Part shown: one piece after another, positions 1 through 11,637 of the stretch
Layout of the letters: every line of letters begins with the position of its first letter
Numbering within the stretch: the stretch's first letter is position 1
Assembly (NCBI GenBank): GCA_019044685.2
Contig: JAGTXX020000015.1
Span: 1,984,001 to 2,048,000 of the forward strand
DNA from: Nannochloris sp. 'desiccata'
Lineage: Eukaryota > Chlorophyta > Trebouxiophyceae > Chlorellales > Chlorellaceae
Direction: 5' to 3'
DNA length: 64,000 bases
Notes under the pieces: model-generated
What the model was told of the DNA's origin: nothing
Seen by the model: the letters and a program-made list of their open reading frames with translations, nothing else
Database searches by the model: none
Made by a program: the position numbers and the translations under genes

Positions 1-1307
1 ACAGTCCCCTGCGTCGGGGTCAACCACCCGTAATTAGGACGAATACGAGGTGCACTTGCAATATTAAACATCTCTTGCAACAAACGAGGCGCCTTTTCCA
101 AAATATAGGTCAAATCTTTCTTTAGCACCTGGTCAACGTCGATACGTGACATATGTGCAAGCAATAGCATGTGTGCTTTGACTAACGCAGCATGGCGTTT
201 ACGAAAGAATGCACTAGACGTATCCCGTACCTCAGGGTAATGGTGCCCTACAGCCCGTCGTAGTGCCTCCAAAGCAGGCCCTTGTTCAGCGCCAAAATGC
301 AGCTGTGGTGGCAAAAACTCCATCGCACAAATCAAAGTTTCAGGTAACCTGCCGACGCTTTGGTATTGTTTAATTGCAAAAGGGGAAAACATATAAAACT
401 GAATCGTCTCCATCATAACCTCATTGGCACCAGTGTACCGGTTGCTTTTGCCCATATAACAGGCAGCCAAGCCCAGTGGAAGGACAATACCGCCTAATAA
501 AAGTGTCAGTAATATAGCAGGGGCTGCTTCTTTATCTTTATTGAAAAACCATTCTGGAAGGGCAACGGATATTGACACGGCTTGCTGTCCATCTGGATGT
601 CCGTACTTTTTGAAATTTTCTCTAGATGCCTCATCTGTGAGTGCTCGATACGCCTTGGTAATGTACTCTGCAAAATAATCTGCAGCAGCTGGGTCTGGGT
701 TTTTATCAGGATGGTACTGTAAAGAGAGCTTGCGGTAGGCTTTCTTGATGTCAGCCTCACTCGCAGACTCTGAAACTTGAAGAATTTCGAAAGGATCAAA
801 GCGATCCATTGGTGCTGAAGCTGACTTGACATATAGTAAAAGCAAGGCATACAACGTCCAAGCAATGATCATCTTCAAGGTGAATGTTGAGCGGAGACGG
901 GTGGTGAAGTAATCAACCACGCTGGGTTTACGTTTGTCTTTTTTGCTGCTCCATGTTTTGACAACCTGAAGGGGATAAAATGGACGGAGTGGAGAGAAAT
1001 GGCGAAAACAACGGGTAAATAATTTGTGAGAATATTATAGGCAGCAGAAGCTTCCGTTCCCAAAATAACGAAAAGGAGTTTGGCTTGCACGGCGGTGGGT
1101 TCCATTGATGGGTGATCAAGGTGGAATTTAATCGTCCCAAGATGATCCAAGACGCATTGGAATTATAGATCAAGCTTTGCATACCTCTCTATCATCTTCT
1201 TCGCCTCCAAACAATCGATGCAATGTGTAAGGAACTAAAACAATGGAAATCATGCTTAGCAGAAATACCGCAAAAAGCGGCGTTGAGCCGCTTGCTTCCT
1301 GCTCCAT
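1..1307 (-). CDS. SEC63: SEC63-like ER translocon J-protein, N-terminal part (cut by window edge)
   Basis: Two exons are visible: 1307-1185 and 965 to beyond base 1, with a 219-bp GT-AG intron (1184-966). The protein starts MEQEASGSTPLF, with a membrane span ending in IVLVPYT, then a second span (IIAWTLYALLLLYV) and a J domain beginning DRFDPFEILQVS with the HPD motif in YHPDKNP. The block that follows (KKYGHPDGQQAVSISVALP) and the start of the Brl/Sec63 domain (LLAHMSR, LLQEMFNI) align well with the Sec63 family. Family role: ER-membrane partner of the Sec61 channel that recruits Hsp70 (BiP) through its lumenal J domain during protein import. About 360 residues are present; the rest of the Brl domain and the acidic tail lie outside the window. 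It is divergent from the prefoldin gene, with 225 bp between the starts. I see no defect. Confidence 0.9.
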
Positions 1308-1532
1308 TGCAAATGAAGCTGTGTTTTAATTGCGAAATAACCGAATATTATGCCTGCAGCCTAGCTGGCGAGGCCTCTATAACGATATTCTCAATGGAGC
1401 TTGTGCTGTGAGTTGACTTTTGGATGGGTCCCTCAGTTCACCTAGCATCATTTTAAAAGCAACCCATATATCAAATCATCACATCAACCCTGTGTTGTAC
1501 TCGCTGAACCCCCAGGATCGTATCTAGGAGCG

Positions 1533-2214
1533 ATGGCAGTAGCTGCAGCCTTGCAAGCTGAACTTCAATCAACAGTTGAAAGTTTGAGGGAAATCCAAGC
1601 AGGTCAGTAGTTTGAATGCGTGTCGATCTCTAAGTTGCATGTCTTGTTACGCGCTGCAGCCGACTGTCTTTCTTTCAAACTGATAAAAAGATTGATCACT
1701 GTTTTTACCGCCTTGTCCTCTGAAAGTTTAAACTATCTTCTTTGATTCTTCCTTTTCTTGCAGAGACGCAAAAGCACCACAGAGCACGGCAACAATTTCA
1801 ACAACAACAGCATGAAAACGAAATGGTATTAAAGGTAGATGAGTATAACCAGCTACCTCTGTCTTTCATCTTGTAACTGCCACCTCCCCAAACCGTCGTT
1901 AATCTAAATACTATTATACAATAGTTTCCTGTTATTCACCTAAGTCTCCTTTTCTATACTCATTTTCCCAGGAACTTGAACTTTTAGATGACGATGCCAA
2001 GGTCTATAAACAAATCGGCCCTGCTTTAGTCCATCAAGACCACCTGGAGGCAACTTCGAATGTTAGCAAGCGTCTAGAATTTATAGGAGTTGAGATGAAA
2101 CGAATTGATGAAAAATTAGCAATTTTAGAGGAGAAGGCGAGGAAAAAGCAGGTAACAATGGAGAAATTACAGGAAGAAGCGCAAAGGATGCAAGCAGGAG
2201 CTGCTGCTAGTTAG
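1533..2214 (+). CDS. PFD6: Prefoldin subunit 6
   Basis: Three exons, 1533-1602, 1764-1834 and 1972-2214, join in phase to give 127 residues, the usual size for the family. The protein is two coiled-coil helices around a beta-hairpin. Diagnostic residues are ELELLDDDAKVYKQIGPALV followed by HQDHLEATSNVSKRLEFI, typical of the beta-class prefoldin subunit 6 (KE2/HKE2). Family role: one of six subunits of the cytosolic co-chaperone that hands nascent actin and tubulin to the CCT chaperonin. Exon 2 encodes a glutamine-rich stretch (QQFQQQQ) in the N-terminal coil. A TGTAA at 2274-2278 could be the polyadenylation signal. The ATG at 1533 is the only one that leads into the conserved N-terminal helix. 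Confidence 0.9.
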
Positions 2215-2611
2215 ACAAAGGATGGTTTATGGTGAAGGCGGTACTGGCTGTTGTTATTCATCAGAATTAAATTATGTAAAAGCACAGCGAACAATCTTCA
2301 GACAGCTTAGAATTGCTCCTAGATCTATATGATTAGTTCAGGGTTCAGAGGTATTCAATGGCTTTTGCAAGTTGTGAGAGATGGAAAAGGGGAGAGGCTG
2401 CCGCGGTCGGGGAGGATATAAGAAAAAGAAACGAGTTCTGAACGCGTTAGCGGTCAAAATGGTCAAAATAATTTCACTATTCCGCATTATTTGAAATAGC
2501 TGAGATAGAAATAAACCATTTACATGCACCAGCGATACGAGAATGCGACCTCTTTGACAAATTGCTGTGATGTCGAAAACCCCGATTCAACTTTAAAATC
2601 TACTCTGAAAA
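2215..2611. other. Intergenic, prefoldin 6 to PEN-2
   Basis: 3' flank of the prefoldin gene (TGTAA at 2274) and 5' flank of PEN-2. No convincing coding or RNA gene was seen. Confidence 0.6.
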
Positions 2612-3074
2612 ATGGATAGACAAGAGGGGCTTGACGCCCCACCCATCGCGACATGCGATGGAGATTATCTCCTCTCTTCCGAGGCACGTCAAACAGCCAA
2701 ACGATACTACCTGATTGGATGGTTTCTTCTCCCCTGGTTTTGGGTCGTCAACGTCTGGCTCTTTTGGCCACATTTTTGGCACTCTAATGGTGATTTTGTG
2801 ATTAAACAGTGTAAGCTAGGGAACAACTATATCTTATGTAATAATATAAGCATAAATTCCGCACTATCTTAACCCCCATATTTATGTTTATTTCAACTTT
2901 TCTTTTCCAGATACCCGCAAGTCTGCGGTCATGACTGCAGTCTATACGTGTTTGCTACTACCATGGATGTTGGTGTACTGGATAGGAGGGCCTGCTGTGC
3001 TTGGGCAGGAAATGTATGATAAGCTTGATGTGACCAAACTAAACTTAAGAAGCGCAGGGCTCGCTTCAGGCTAG
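2612..3074 (+). CDS. PEN2: Gamma-secretase subunit PEN-2
   Basis: Two exons, 2612-2810 and 2911-3074, give a 120-residue protein. The hydrophobic segments include YYLIGWFLLPWFWVVNVWLF and AVYTCLLLPWMLVYWIGG. The junction segment YTRKSAV matches the conserved basic loop that precedes the second span in PEN-2 (Y-x-R/W-x-S-A-x). The tail has MYDKLDVTKLNL, which resembles plant PEN-2 C-termini. Family role: the smallest subunit of the presenilin/nicastrin/APH-1/PEN-2 intramembrane aspartyl protease, where it triggers presenilin maturation and stabilises the complex. The other subunits are not in this window. The animal DYLSF-type C-terminal motif is not obvious, as expected for the green lineage. 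Confidence 0.85.
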
Positions 3075-3682
3075 AGAAAAGAAAGAACTGGGGGGTAGGT
3101 TTCCCGACTGCTCTGTTTTGGTGTTTCAAATACCGTAGAAACTTGTTTTTATTTTTTTCCTCCTTCCATCTGCTATACTGCTTTTATATATATGTGTGTT
3201 TCCTGTAAAATGTGATTTATTGTAAGATCTCTCAAAGAGGTTCTCAGAGTAATAACGTTCTTTTATTCTGAATGCATTAAATTTTAAATTTTTCGTTTCT
3301 ATGACAGAATGAGAGCTCATCCTGGAGAGAAGCAACTTGTTGAAGATTGACGCAGCAAGCTGCGTGGGTTTGTAACGTATTCTTTATTCGACTGGATCTC
3401 TAATCCAAAAGTCGTTTAAAATTTTTACAACCTCCCAGCCGAGGAAGAAGAAGAATGATATTGTCGAGAGAAAATTAAAGTTTCAGCAAGCAAGGCAATC
3501 AAGCATAACACACACAAAAAAATCATTCAAAGTAATCGAAAACAAGAGGAGAAATCAAGAAAAAGTAAAATTATAGACTATAGAATTAGAAGAATCTTAG
3601 CATGTATCGTATATGGGTTTTCAAAAATGTTTTTCAAAACGCTCTTTAAAATAGAAACTCTTAAAAACCTTTTCTCTCTTTC
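3075..3682. other. Convergent intergenic region, PEN-2 to HCF136
   Basis: 3' regions of two convergent genes, A/T-rich, with a TGTAA near 3206. Short open frames here have no coding character. Nothing else was recognised. Confidence 0.6.
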
Positions 3683-5068
3683 TTAAGCAGTTCCAGTGTA
3701 CCTCAGCAAAACAGCATCATTACCCAAAATAAACGCAGGGCCACTATCAGACGTAAACTTGATCTCGTACAAATTCGCTGCAAGATCGTCAGTTGATCGA
3801 TCACGTTTCCAGCTCTTGCCACCGTCTTCAGTTTTGAATAAACTTCCGCTGCCACCACAAGCATAGCCAAGAGTATCGTTCTTAAACTTCACATCCAAGA
3901 CACCAAATCCACGAGATCCAATCTTAGCTTGTTTGAAATCACCTTCCCCACTGGCATCGACTGTATACAAGTCACCTCCTTTAGTTGTGAGCCATAATTT
4001 CTCGTCAGGTGTGAAACCCATATTTTGTAATCTGCGAGTAGCAGGGCGATTGTGTGGCTGCCAGTAAGCTTGACCAGGTGCCCAAGTTAAGAAAAAGTTA
4101 CCACGGGAAGAGACAGCGACGTAAGATCCGTTGGAGGAACGAGAGACATTCGAGAAAGACCCTTCGTAATAGGAGGCTCCGGAAATTCCAGAAGAGATGA
4201 CACGATTGAGAGTTGCATCAACAGTTTCCTGAACAGCCGCAGTCCAGTTGTATGCACCGTTATTGGTGACATAGATAGCACCTTCGTCGGTTGACATCTC
4301 AGCAGCACCTTTACCATCCAAAGCAGTGATTAACTGAGGGGTTCCGGGCAATTTAGAGGAGAGGGGCACTCGCTCCCAATTTTTACCGCCATCAGTGGTG
4401 TGTAATAAAATAGCCGGTTTGCCTACAATCCAGCCTTCATCTCCGTTGAAAGAGATGGAATTGAAACGGTAGTTAAATCCTTCTTCAGCAGCAGCCTCAA
4501 TGGAGCGAGGTTCCCACGTTTTGCCTCCATCGAATGTTTCTAAAAGAGTTTGACGAGTACCTAATAAGAAACCGTGGTTGGGGTCTGTGCCAGTGAAACC
4601 GACATCCAAAAGGACGATAGCCTTGTCAACAGGGAGATCAACTACCTGCCATTCTCCAGAGAGGACACGGTTGGCTTGAGCAGGGAGAGTGGGCTGAACT
4701 GCGACAGCAGCAGAGAGCGCCAATCCAGCACTGAGAACACCACGGCGAGAGGCGGAAGGCAAGCTCTGGGAGGCGTCAGATGTAGCTTCACAGCGAATGG
4801 AAACGCTAGGGCGAGCGGCGCGGGCAATGCGCGCGGAAGGGCGGGCTTCCAGGCTAGAAGCTGCATGTCAAGGTGAGTGAATTAAGAAATTGTTAGTGGT
4901 ATCAACATCATCATGACCTCCCTTCCACACATTTGAGAGATCTAATGTTCAACTATGATTTGTATATAAAGACACGGCATTTTGTTAGAGATCAATGCCT
5001 GCAATTTTGTCAACACACTTACGAGCCACTCGTGCAATCTGCTCAACAGCGCTGCAAATAGACGCCAT
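3683..5068 (-). CDS. HCF136: Photosystem II stability/assembly factor HCF136 (Ycf48 homologue)
   Basis: Exon 1 is 5068-5023, the intron 5022-4861, and exon 2 4860-3683, giving 407 residues. The N-terminus has two parts: an Arg/Ala/Ser-rich stroma-targeting region (about 1-48), then a twin-arginine lumen signal with RR at residues 54-55 followed by a hydrophobic core and an AQA cleavage site. The mature part is a beta-propeller with repeated signatures of the Ycf48/HCF136 family, such as DGGKTWE, TDGGKNWERV and EDGGKSWKR. Family role: lumenal chaperone that binds newly made D1 and is needed to build the PSII reaction centre. Choosing the ATG at 5068 restores the full transit peptide; a start inside exon 2 would cut it off. 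Confidence 0.95.
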
Positions 5069-6175
5069 TTCTATTGAAAATGTCTTAAATATGTACCAAG
5101 TTCCTAAATAATGCAGACAGCTGCCCATCGCTGCCTCTTTTGATAGACATCGAGTGGTAGAGACCCTTTCTTTAATTTCTGCTGCAGCAGCCCCAAAATT
5201 TTAAAAAATCACGAATGCCTTTTGCTGGTTTCGAGGTGGAGATGTGATTCTACAGCGCATCAGCAAATTTCAATGCAATTGCACAATGTCCAACTACTGC
5301 TGCGACATCGCGACTGGTGATTAGCGCCATTTTGCCCTCCCAGATCTGAACAAAGGGAATCCACGTATGGAACCAACTCGCTCCGTCTCATTTTAGTGAC
5401 GGAACAAATAGCTTCTTATAAAGCGTCCTGAGGGCTCATGCATCAATGCGTATGCTGCAGGAGAAGATGCTGGAGGCACCTCTGATTTCATGGCATTAGG
5501 ATAGTTGAAAGAACTGCCAAGCAGCAACTTAAGGAGCTGTCCGTCTCCGTTGCTTAATTCGAAGGGAAGAACCACACCCCCGTCTGCGAGATCGCCAATT
5601 TGATCTGATCAAATCCTCGGGAATAGACTTGTCAGATTGATTAGTGACTCCAATGAGACCGCTGGGAAATCGCCGCAGGTGGGTTGAGATATATTATTGA
5701 TGAAAAAATGACATGGGAAGCCGGGATAAAATTCAAAGACTGTCTTCAGGCCTGGACGAAGAAGTTCTGCAAAATTACTTTACTTTCAAAGTATTACGAA
5801 TTCGCACGCCTGGCGACCCAAACTGAGCATGCCTGAACAAATTCCAATTTCAAAATAATTTTGTACCTTTGCCGCTGTACTTCAATTCTCCACTGGTTTT
5901 AGAGGCCTAAAAGTTGCAAAATGCAGCGTTAATTGACTTGTGCAGTTATTAAAAATTTACTGAGCGCCAAGGGGGATCAGCCCAGTTGACCAAAACAACG
6001 CATGCAAAGTTTCTGCTAAATTGTTTTCTTTGCATGCTATAATTTTGTTCATTAGTTAAGTGATTATCAAAAGAAAACATTCCAATATATTGCTAAAGAC
6101 ATAAAATACATCCAGTTAATATAATCTCTCCAACTCTGGAATCTTAGTGTTTAATTCATAGCATTTTTAGATAAC
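5069..6175. other. Divergent intergenic region, HCF136 to NIP7
   Basis: About 1.1 kb between two outward-facing genes. The 60-codon minus frame at 5393-5575 matches nothing I know and looks like chance. No RNA gene or repeat was seen. Confidence 0.5.
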
Positions 6176-7198
6176 ATGCGGCCGCTCACAGAGGACGAGA
6201 CCAGAATGGTCTTTGAGAAGCTACACAAGTTCATTGGAAAGAATATCAAATCCCTTATAGACCGACCGGATGAGGCATATTGCCTCAGGCTGCAGAAGAA
6301 TAGAGTATTCTACGTCCGTGAAGAATTAATGAGAAGAGCAACCAATGTAGGTCTTATATCATCAAGTTTACTTGTGTGTAGAAGTTAATGGACTTCCAAG
6401 AGTGCATTTCTTTGGTTCAGAGCTTCGGAAATATGTCAGGCTCATTAAACGGCGCTAATTTTATACTTTGAAAAATATCACTGCCATGTTTTCTCTCTTT
6501 CACCACCGCCTCTTTCTTCTTCTTCAGATTGCCCGCGATAAATTGATAGCCCTGGGTACATGCATTGGTAAATTCACACATACCGGTAAATTCCGTCTCA
6601 CAATTGGGTGCTTGGATGTCCTTTCTCAATACGCAAAATACAAGGTAAGAAAAGTAAATGTAGAAGAGGAGAGCGTCCTAAATTCGTTTAGAATTTTTAA
6701 AACTTATTAGGAAAATAGAGGCCATGCCAACGCCCGAAGATGTTAAAACAATTCAGTCTTCAACCCGAAACTAACATGTGGATTCAGATTTGTATATTCC
6801 AACACTTGGACTGAGGGCTTGGCTTCTCTGTTTTCCCAAAATAGAATGACACCATTTATTTTTTCAACTTTTTCTTGCCGTCTTATGACCCCCTTTATTC
6901 TAATTCTCGCTTTCTCTTCCTTCTCTTCCCTCCTTGGTTACTCCAGGTCTGGGTTAAACCATCAGCTGAAATGTCATTCCTTTACGGCAACCACATAGTT
7001 AAAAACGGTCTTGGCCGTATCACAGAAAACACCCCTGGGTACACCGGTGTGGTCATCTACTCTATGGCAGATGTACCCCTAGGTTTTGGAGTAACAGCGA
7101 AATCAACATCAGAATGCCGTGCTGCAGATCCTAATGCAATTGTAGTATTTCATCAAGCAGATTGTGGAGAATATCTCCGTGCTGAAGATGAATTGTAG
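6176..7198 (+). CDS. NIP7: 60S ribosome biogenesis factor NIP7
   Basis: Three exons (6176-6346, 6528-6644, 6947-7198), all joined in phase 0, give 179 residues, the normal family length. The start [21 protein letters not shown] and the middle [20 protein letters not shown] are hallmarks of NIP7. The C-terminal exon carries the PUA domain ([20 protein letters not shown], then [15 protein letters not shown]). Family role: nucleolar/nuclear protein that binds pre-60S particles and is needed for 27S pre-rRNA processing. An AATAAA and a TGTAA (7214-7218) lie just after the stop. It is convergent with the next gene. Confidence 0.95.
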
Positions 7199-7573
7199 TT
7201 TGTAGAATAAAGTTGTAACGAAAGTAGGAATATTATACGGTATATATAATCACATATCTATCGATAGAGAGATGCTTAGGTTGTGTTTTGTAACTAGGAA
7301 GCATAATTACAACACTAGAAAAAGTGCAGAAAAAGAAAACAAATATTTTGAGCTGTTTTAAAAGAGACTGAAAAATTGATAGAATAGAATTTTCAGCCAA
7401 ATGTCGTCGAGTTGGTCCGTTGGTAAAGTCATTCAATATAGTTTTCTAGTATTTAAAGCCACCTAATCAACTAATAGAACAATTCAAGGTAGTAAACATA
7501 GATTTTCTGCAGTTTATTTGGCGTGAATAGAGCCAAATACCAAACAACCAATCGCATCCAAGAAATCAATCAA
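7199..7573. other. Convergent intergenic region after NIP7
   Basis: A/T-rich 3' flanks of two convergent genes. No feature beyond the candidate TGTAA signal of NIP7 was recognised. Confidence 0.6.
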
Positions 7574-9155
7574 TCAACCAGTGGGTTTCACAGGTGCAAC
7601 CAGATCAATTCGCCGTCTGAAGGCATCAACCACAGCCTGACCAGCTTCATCATCACCATCTAAATCTTCCCTCATCAATAAAGTCAAATCCTTCTTTGCT
7701 GCCAAATTGAAACTGGTGTCGGAGTCCTCAGCCAAGATGGCTGGAGGTGCTTGCCAAGTTAACAGGAAAGTCGCATCAGCTGCAGAAATCTCCTCACCAT
7801 CACGCATAACAGAGCCATATTCACCCATAACATTATTCAATACAGGTAAGATGTCAAGAGAGATCTGCTCCACATCAGGAACCACTACAACGCCATTAGG
7901 CTGGTCTTTAAAGAATTTTGCCAAACGGGATTGCAAGTGTCCTTTACCAGATGTCAGCTCAACTTGATTCAAAACCAAGGTAGACGCAACAGGAGCTGCA
8001 ACAGATAATTCCGAGACTGTCTCTTCACAGTTTGAAGAAGAACTGCAGACAAAGAGGATGACGTTGGCTTTGTTGGTGTCTGCGGCAATCTTACCACCCG
8101 CCCAGGCGTCGGTTAAAGAAAGATCGAGTTCTTCCCATCCTGCACCCTGATTGGTTCTGACAATAGATTTAAGAACGGCTGTGTTGAGTTTTCCGTTGAA
8201 ACCAGCATAAGAAGAGGATTTGGAGGAAAGAGAGCCTCCATCAGGACGGATCTTTTCCATCTAAAAAAAATAAAAAGAGAAGAAAACAGACAAAGAAGGT
8301 AAAAGATAGTTGATTAACCAAAAATATTCATTTATACATACGCGATTAATCATCTACTCATAGGTTCCTATCTAGAAAACTATCTTACCAATTCTTGCAA
8401 TTTCGCAGAGGCTTCTTGTGAAGTCTTTCTTGCCTGTTCGGTCACTTTTGTGCCGTAGACTAATGCCGTCTGTTTGACCCGAGCAGCATGAGCAATACTC
8501 CATTGTGTGACATCACTCACTGCATTCTGGGTGACGTCAATTGCTTTAGAATGCACCTGGGTCACTCGTGGTGGGCATTGCACTTTCATACAGATAAGAG
8601 GTACGTATAGGAACAAAGCCATCCACAAGGCGAGAGTGGATGCAAATAAAGAAAGCAAGCTGGTTGCTCTGGAACGAGTTCTTTGACGAGATCCTGATGG
8701 GGCTGCTGTAACAGTACGTGATTTGGCAGGTGTGGTAGGTAGTGGAGTCCCAAGGGCCCGCTGCACGATATTTTTATCTATGCTTTTGCGAGAGGAAGTG
8801 CCACTAGCTGGTGGTGGCGCTGCTTTTGATGCAGCAGCTGATTTCCGGCCAGCTGGTTTCTTGGCTGGGGGAGGGGAAGGTGCTGTACTAGGATCCTTAT
8901 TTTGAAGGTTGATGATGAGTTTTCCGAGGAGTTCATCGGCTTTGCTGTAAAAAAGAGGACGACGAATAAACAGTTGAGAATTTCACTCCACCGATGAATG
9001 ACCTTGCTAAGCAAGCTAGCAAGTAAAAAGCGCTAAGCGCCTAATACACGAGTTAATAAAAATATACCGCACCCTTTTGCAGAGATTCCTTGAGCTTTAC
9101 ACTCGATCTGTAACTCTCTATAACTGAGATTTTGCAGTTGTGCAACTGTCGTCAT
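7574..9155 (-). CDS. SAP-like motif, transmembrane span and LAP1/torsin-like AAA domain protein
   Basis: Exons 9155-9073, 8944-8389 and 8260-7574 join in phase to give 441 residues. The N-terminus (MTTVAQLQNLSYRELQIEC, then KAQGISAKGKADELLGKL) reads as a SAP-like helix-extension-helix motif, close in pattern to the N-terminus of nucleolar/spindle proteins. A Pro/Ala/Lys-rich disordered basic region (about 43-120) follows, then one membrane span at about 122-146. The C-terminal part has an AAA-like alternation of strands: NVILFVCSSS, a Walker-B-like VVVVPDVEQ without the usual acidic pair, and a final RRRIDLVAPVKP resembling the end of LAP1 lumenal domains. I infer a nuclear-envelope or ER type II protein with DNA- or chromatin-binding potential outside and an inactive AAA fold in the lumen. 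The domain match is by eye only; the gene structure is firmer than the function. Confidence 0.6.
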
Positions 9156-10112
9156 GATGCCAATATTGAGGCTATGGGGGGCGTTAATGCGGGTATAAAT
9201 AATTTACAGAATTTATGCACTGTTTAAAAAACAACGATGGTGAAGCCGAAACTTCCCACCTTTTCTTCAATTTCTCGCCTCCCAAAAACTGAGGCGCCAC
9301 AAATAATTTCCATATTTTGTTTTCTCCCCGGGCCGCACCGAATTGAATGCAGACTACGATGGAGACAAGGCGATAGTCTATGATGTCAGCCACGAAACAG
9401 AATCATTCAAGGCATGTTGCAACGCTGCCTCCGCCACCCTTGACCTAAAGCCGCTCTCTAGATGTGCTGGCCCCCAGCATATACCCCGCACGGTCCTCTT
9501 AGCCTTTGATGGTTTCGCCTGATGTTATGGAAACTCGTTCAGGTTGGTTTTAACCGACAGCATCGCCCTTGATATTCTTCTTCAGGCTCTCCCTGTATGC
9601 ATCGCCTACCCAGGGGTGGGGCAGAGAAAAAGAAAGGGACGGCTCTTGCGCCTGCTTTCTATTTGAAGCTCCAGAGGCATTATTTAGCTTCGGATGAAAT
9701 TTTCAGTGGGCTTTGATTCCATACTGCTTCATCCAAAAGCTCGGGCAAAGAGCCGGGCACATGGCAAGTGGCCGGGGCTGATGGATGATGTGAAACGCCG
9801 GAAAGCTATATAAAGATTTGGCTTGTCTAGAGAAGCATATGAACCACTCATTTTCCAGCTTACTGCCAATCACCTGCCCTTTAGAGGAAAAAAATGTCTT
9901 CCTGGTCATTGATCGATCTTCAGAATCCGCTTCAATAAAGCTCGCAGAAAATTGTCTCTCCGAGCAGGAATATTTCCCATAATTGGCAGAAGAGGCTACA
10001 ATAGGTTCAAAATTGTTTTTATTCATTGATTTTTTTGTGTCTCTCATAATAATGAAAAATATTTTGACCCGCCAACCAAAAGCTTCGGTTCAGGTTCCTT
10101 TGCTGTCTTCAA
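9156..10112. other. Divergent intergenic region, SAP/AAA-like gene to patatin gene
   Basis: About 950 bp. A TATATAAA-like stretch near 9796 and a 114-codon minus frame (9703-10047) were inspected; the frame has no recognisable family pattern. No RNA gene was identified. Confidence 0.5.
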
Positions 10113-11399
10113 TTGTTCTGTAACAAAGTGGGCAAGGTGCTGTCCTTAACCTGGCAGAAAATGCTTGGCAGCAAGGGTGTTCTAGGCCGCATGCCACCAT
10201 CTACCCACCAGCTGCATCCAGAGAAGAAGATGTTAAGTCGCGTGATTATGCGCCGCTCTAAAGCCCTGCAAGTAGCATGCTCCGCAGGCAAACATCTTAA
10301 CAACCGTCAGAAATTAGTTGATCCTGAAGCACACGAACGGGCCATCTCCACTCTACGAAATTCTCAGGAAATTGACTGGCGATCTTTTACCGAGAATCTT
10401 GGTGGCACACTTGTGGTCAGTGATGAAGAACACCGTGCTGTAGTCCAACAAGCGGCATTGTCCAACAATCTTAGTTTTGGATTCTCGGCCGGCGGCATGC
10501 TTTTCCCCTACTATTGCGGAGTTTCCTCGGCGTTAGCAGACGGTGGCCTCCTCAATGCCGACACCAAACTGGGAGGCGCTAGCGCTGGCTCTCTAATAGC
10601 TGCCTGTATTAAATCTGGCATGCCATTTGATGAAATTATCGAGCATTGTTTACGATTGATGCACGATTGCCGTACTAATGGCACACGTGGTAGACTAGGA
10701 CTAGTACTAGAAACTTTCTTAAAAGAACACCTACCAGAAGATGCTCACGACAGATGCAAAGATAAGGCCTATGTCGCTGTCACAAAGGCATTGCCTTATG
10801 TGAAGCCTATTTTAGTATCTGATTTCTATTCTAGAGATGATCTTATACGCGCTCTTATGACTAGTTGTCATATCCCTTGGTACTTGGATGGTGAATCTGT
10901 CACAGATTTCCGAGGATCAGCTCATTTAGATGGCGGCTTGACTAATTTTATTCCAGTCGTACCAGGAACAGTAGGTATCAGGGTCTGTTGTTTCCCTAGT
11001 AAACAGTTATCCCCACTATATCGTATAGGAATCTCACCAGATAGCTATGATGAAGAATGGAAGTATTCTTTAAGACAAATGGTGGCGTGGGCGTTTGAGC
11101 CTGCAGATGACAAAATTGTCCAATATTTTATAGAAAAAGGGAAGACAGATGCTCAAGAATGGATGAACCATATGGGATTAGATGTGGAAAGTAGAAGTGT
11201 GGATGAGAAGATGGAGGAGCAAGTAGGAAATGTTGCTGCTGCAAAGAAGGCAGCTGCAGCAGGAGCAGCAGCAGCAGATGAAACAGTGGGCAGTTGGGGA
11301 GAGGCGACGAAAGCAAAGCAGGCGGAGCAGGAAAGACAAGGTGCTGAAGAGTTACAACAACGCAGTGAGGAACAAATAGCAGCTGGGAAAGCGTATTAA
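10113..11399 (+). CDS. Patatin-like phospholipase
   Basis: Single-exon gene, 428 residues. The patatin core is clear: an oxyanion-hole region FGFSAGGMLFPYYCGV, the nucleophile elbow GASAGS with Ser157, and the dyad Asp273 in HLDGGLTNFIP. These match the Ser-Asp dyad of patatin/iPLA2/PNPLA lipid acyl hydrolases (hydrolysis of acyl esters of phospho- or galactolipids). The N-terminal 60 residues are basic and Ser/Leu-rich, possibly an organelle targeting sequence; internal ATGs at codons 17, 27 and 40 are alternative starts. The C-terminus (about 350-428) is an Ala/Glu/Gln-rich, low-complexity, probably helical tail. Which lipid it acts on cannot be told from the sequence. It is convergent with the GNAT gene (about 240 bp between the stops). 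Confidence 0.85.
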   Translation: MFCNKVGKVLSLTWQKMLGSKGVLGRMPPSTHQLHPEKKMLSRVIMRRSKALQVACSAGKHLNNRQKLVDPEAHERAISTLRNSQEIDWRSFTENLGGTLVVSDEEHRAVVQQAALSNNLSFGFSAGGMLFPYYCGVSSALADGGLLNADTKLGGASAGSLIAACIKSGMPFDEIIEHCLRLMHDCRTNGTRGRLGLVLETFLKEHLPEDAHDRCKDKAYVAVTKALPYVKPILVSDFYSRDDLIRALMTSCHIPWYLDGESVTDFRGSAHLDGGLTNFIPVVPGTVGIRVCCFPSKQLSPLYRIGISPDSYDEEWKYSLRQMVAWAFEPADDKIVQYFIEKGKTDAQEWMNHMGLDVESRSVDEKMEEQVGNVAAAKKAAAAGAAAADETVGSWGEATKAKQAEQERQGAEELQQRSEEQIAAGKAY

Positions 11400-11637
11400 A
11401 AAATTCTAAAATGTATACCTTTTTCGCAGTTTGAATTTATTTGAATTAATTTCGTTTGTTTGTATTTTTGTCAAAGTTTTATATTTTTGGCGGCGCCCAA
11501 GTTTGTTTGATTAAATAAGGCATGACGAACATAACACGCATTTTCTCTGTATTTCTTTTTATATTGTATTTTACACCTATACTTTCTATAATACCATACT
11601 TTCCACTCAAATATTTCAAATAAGATACCAAAATTCT

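Noticed and set aside
4972..4979. TATATAAA as a promoter
   Set aside because: It lies within the first intron of HCF136 on the opposite strand and has no gene to serve.
9703..10047. 114-codon minus frame in the intergenic region
   Set aside because: No recognisable motif, no splice partners; most likely chance.
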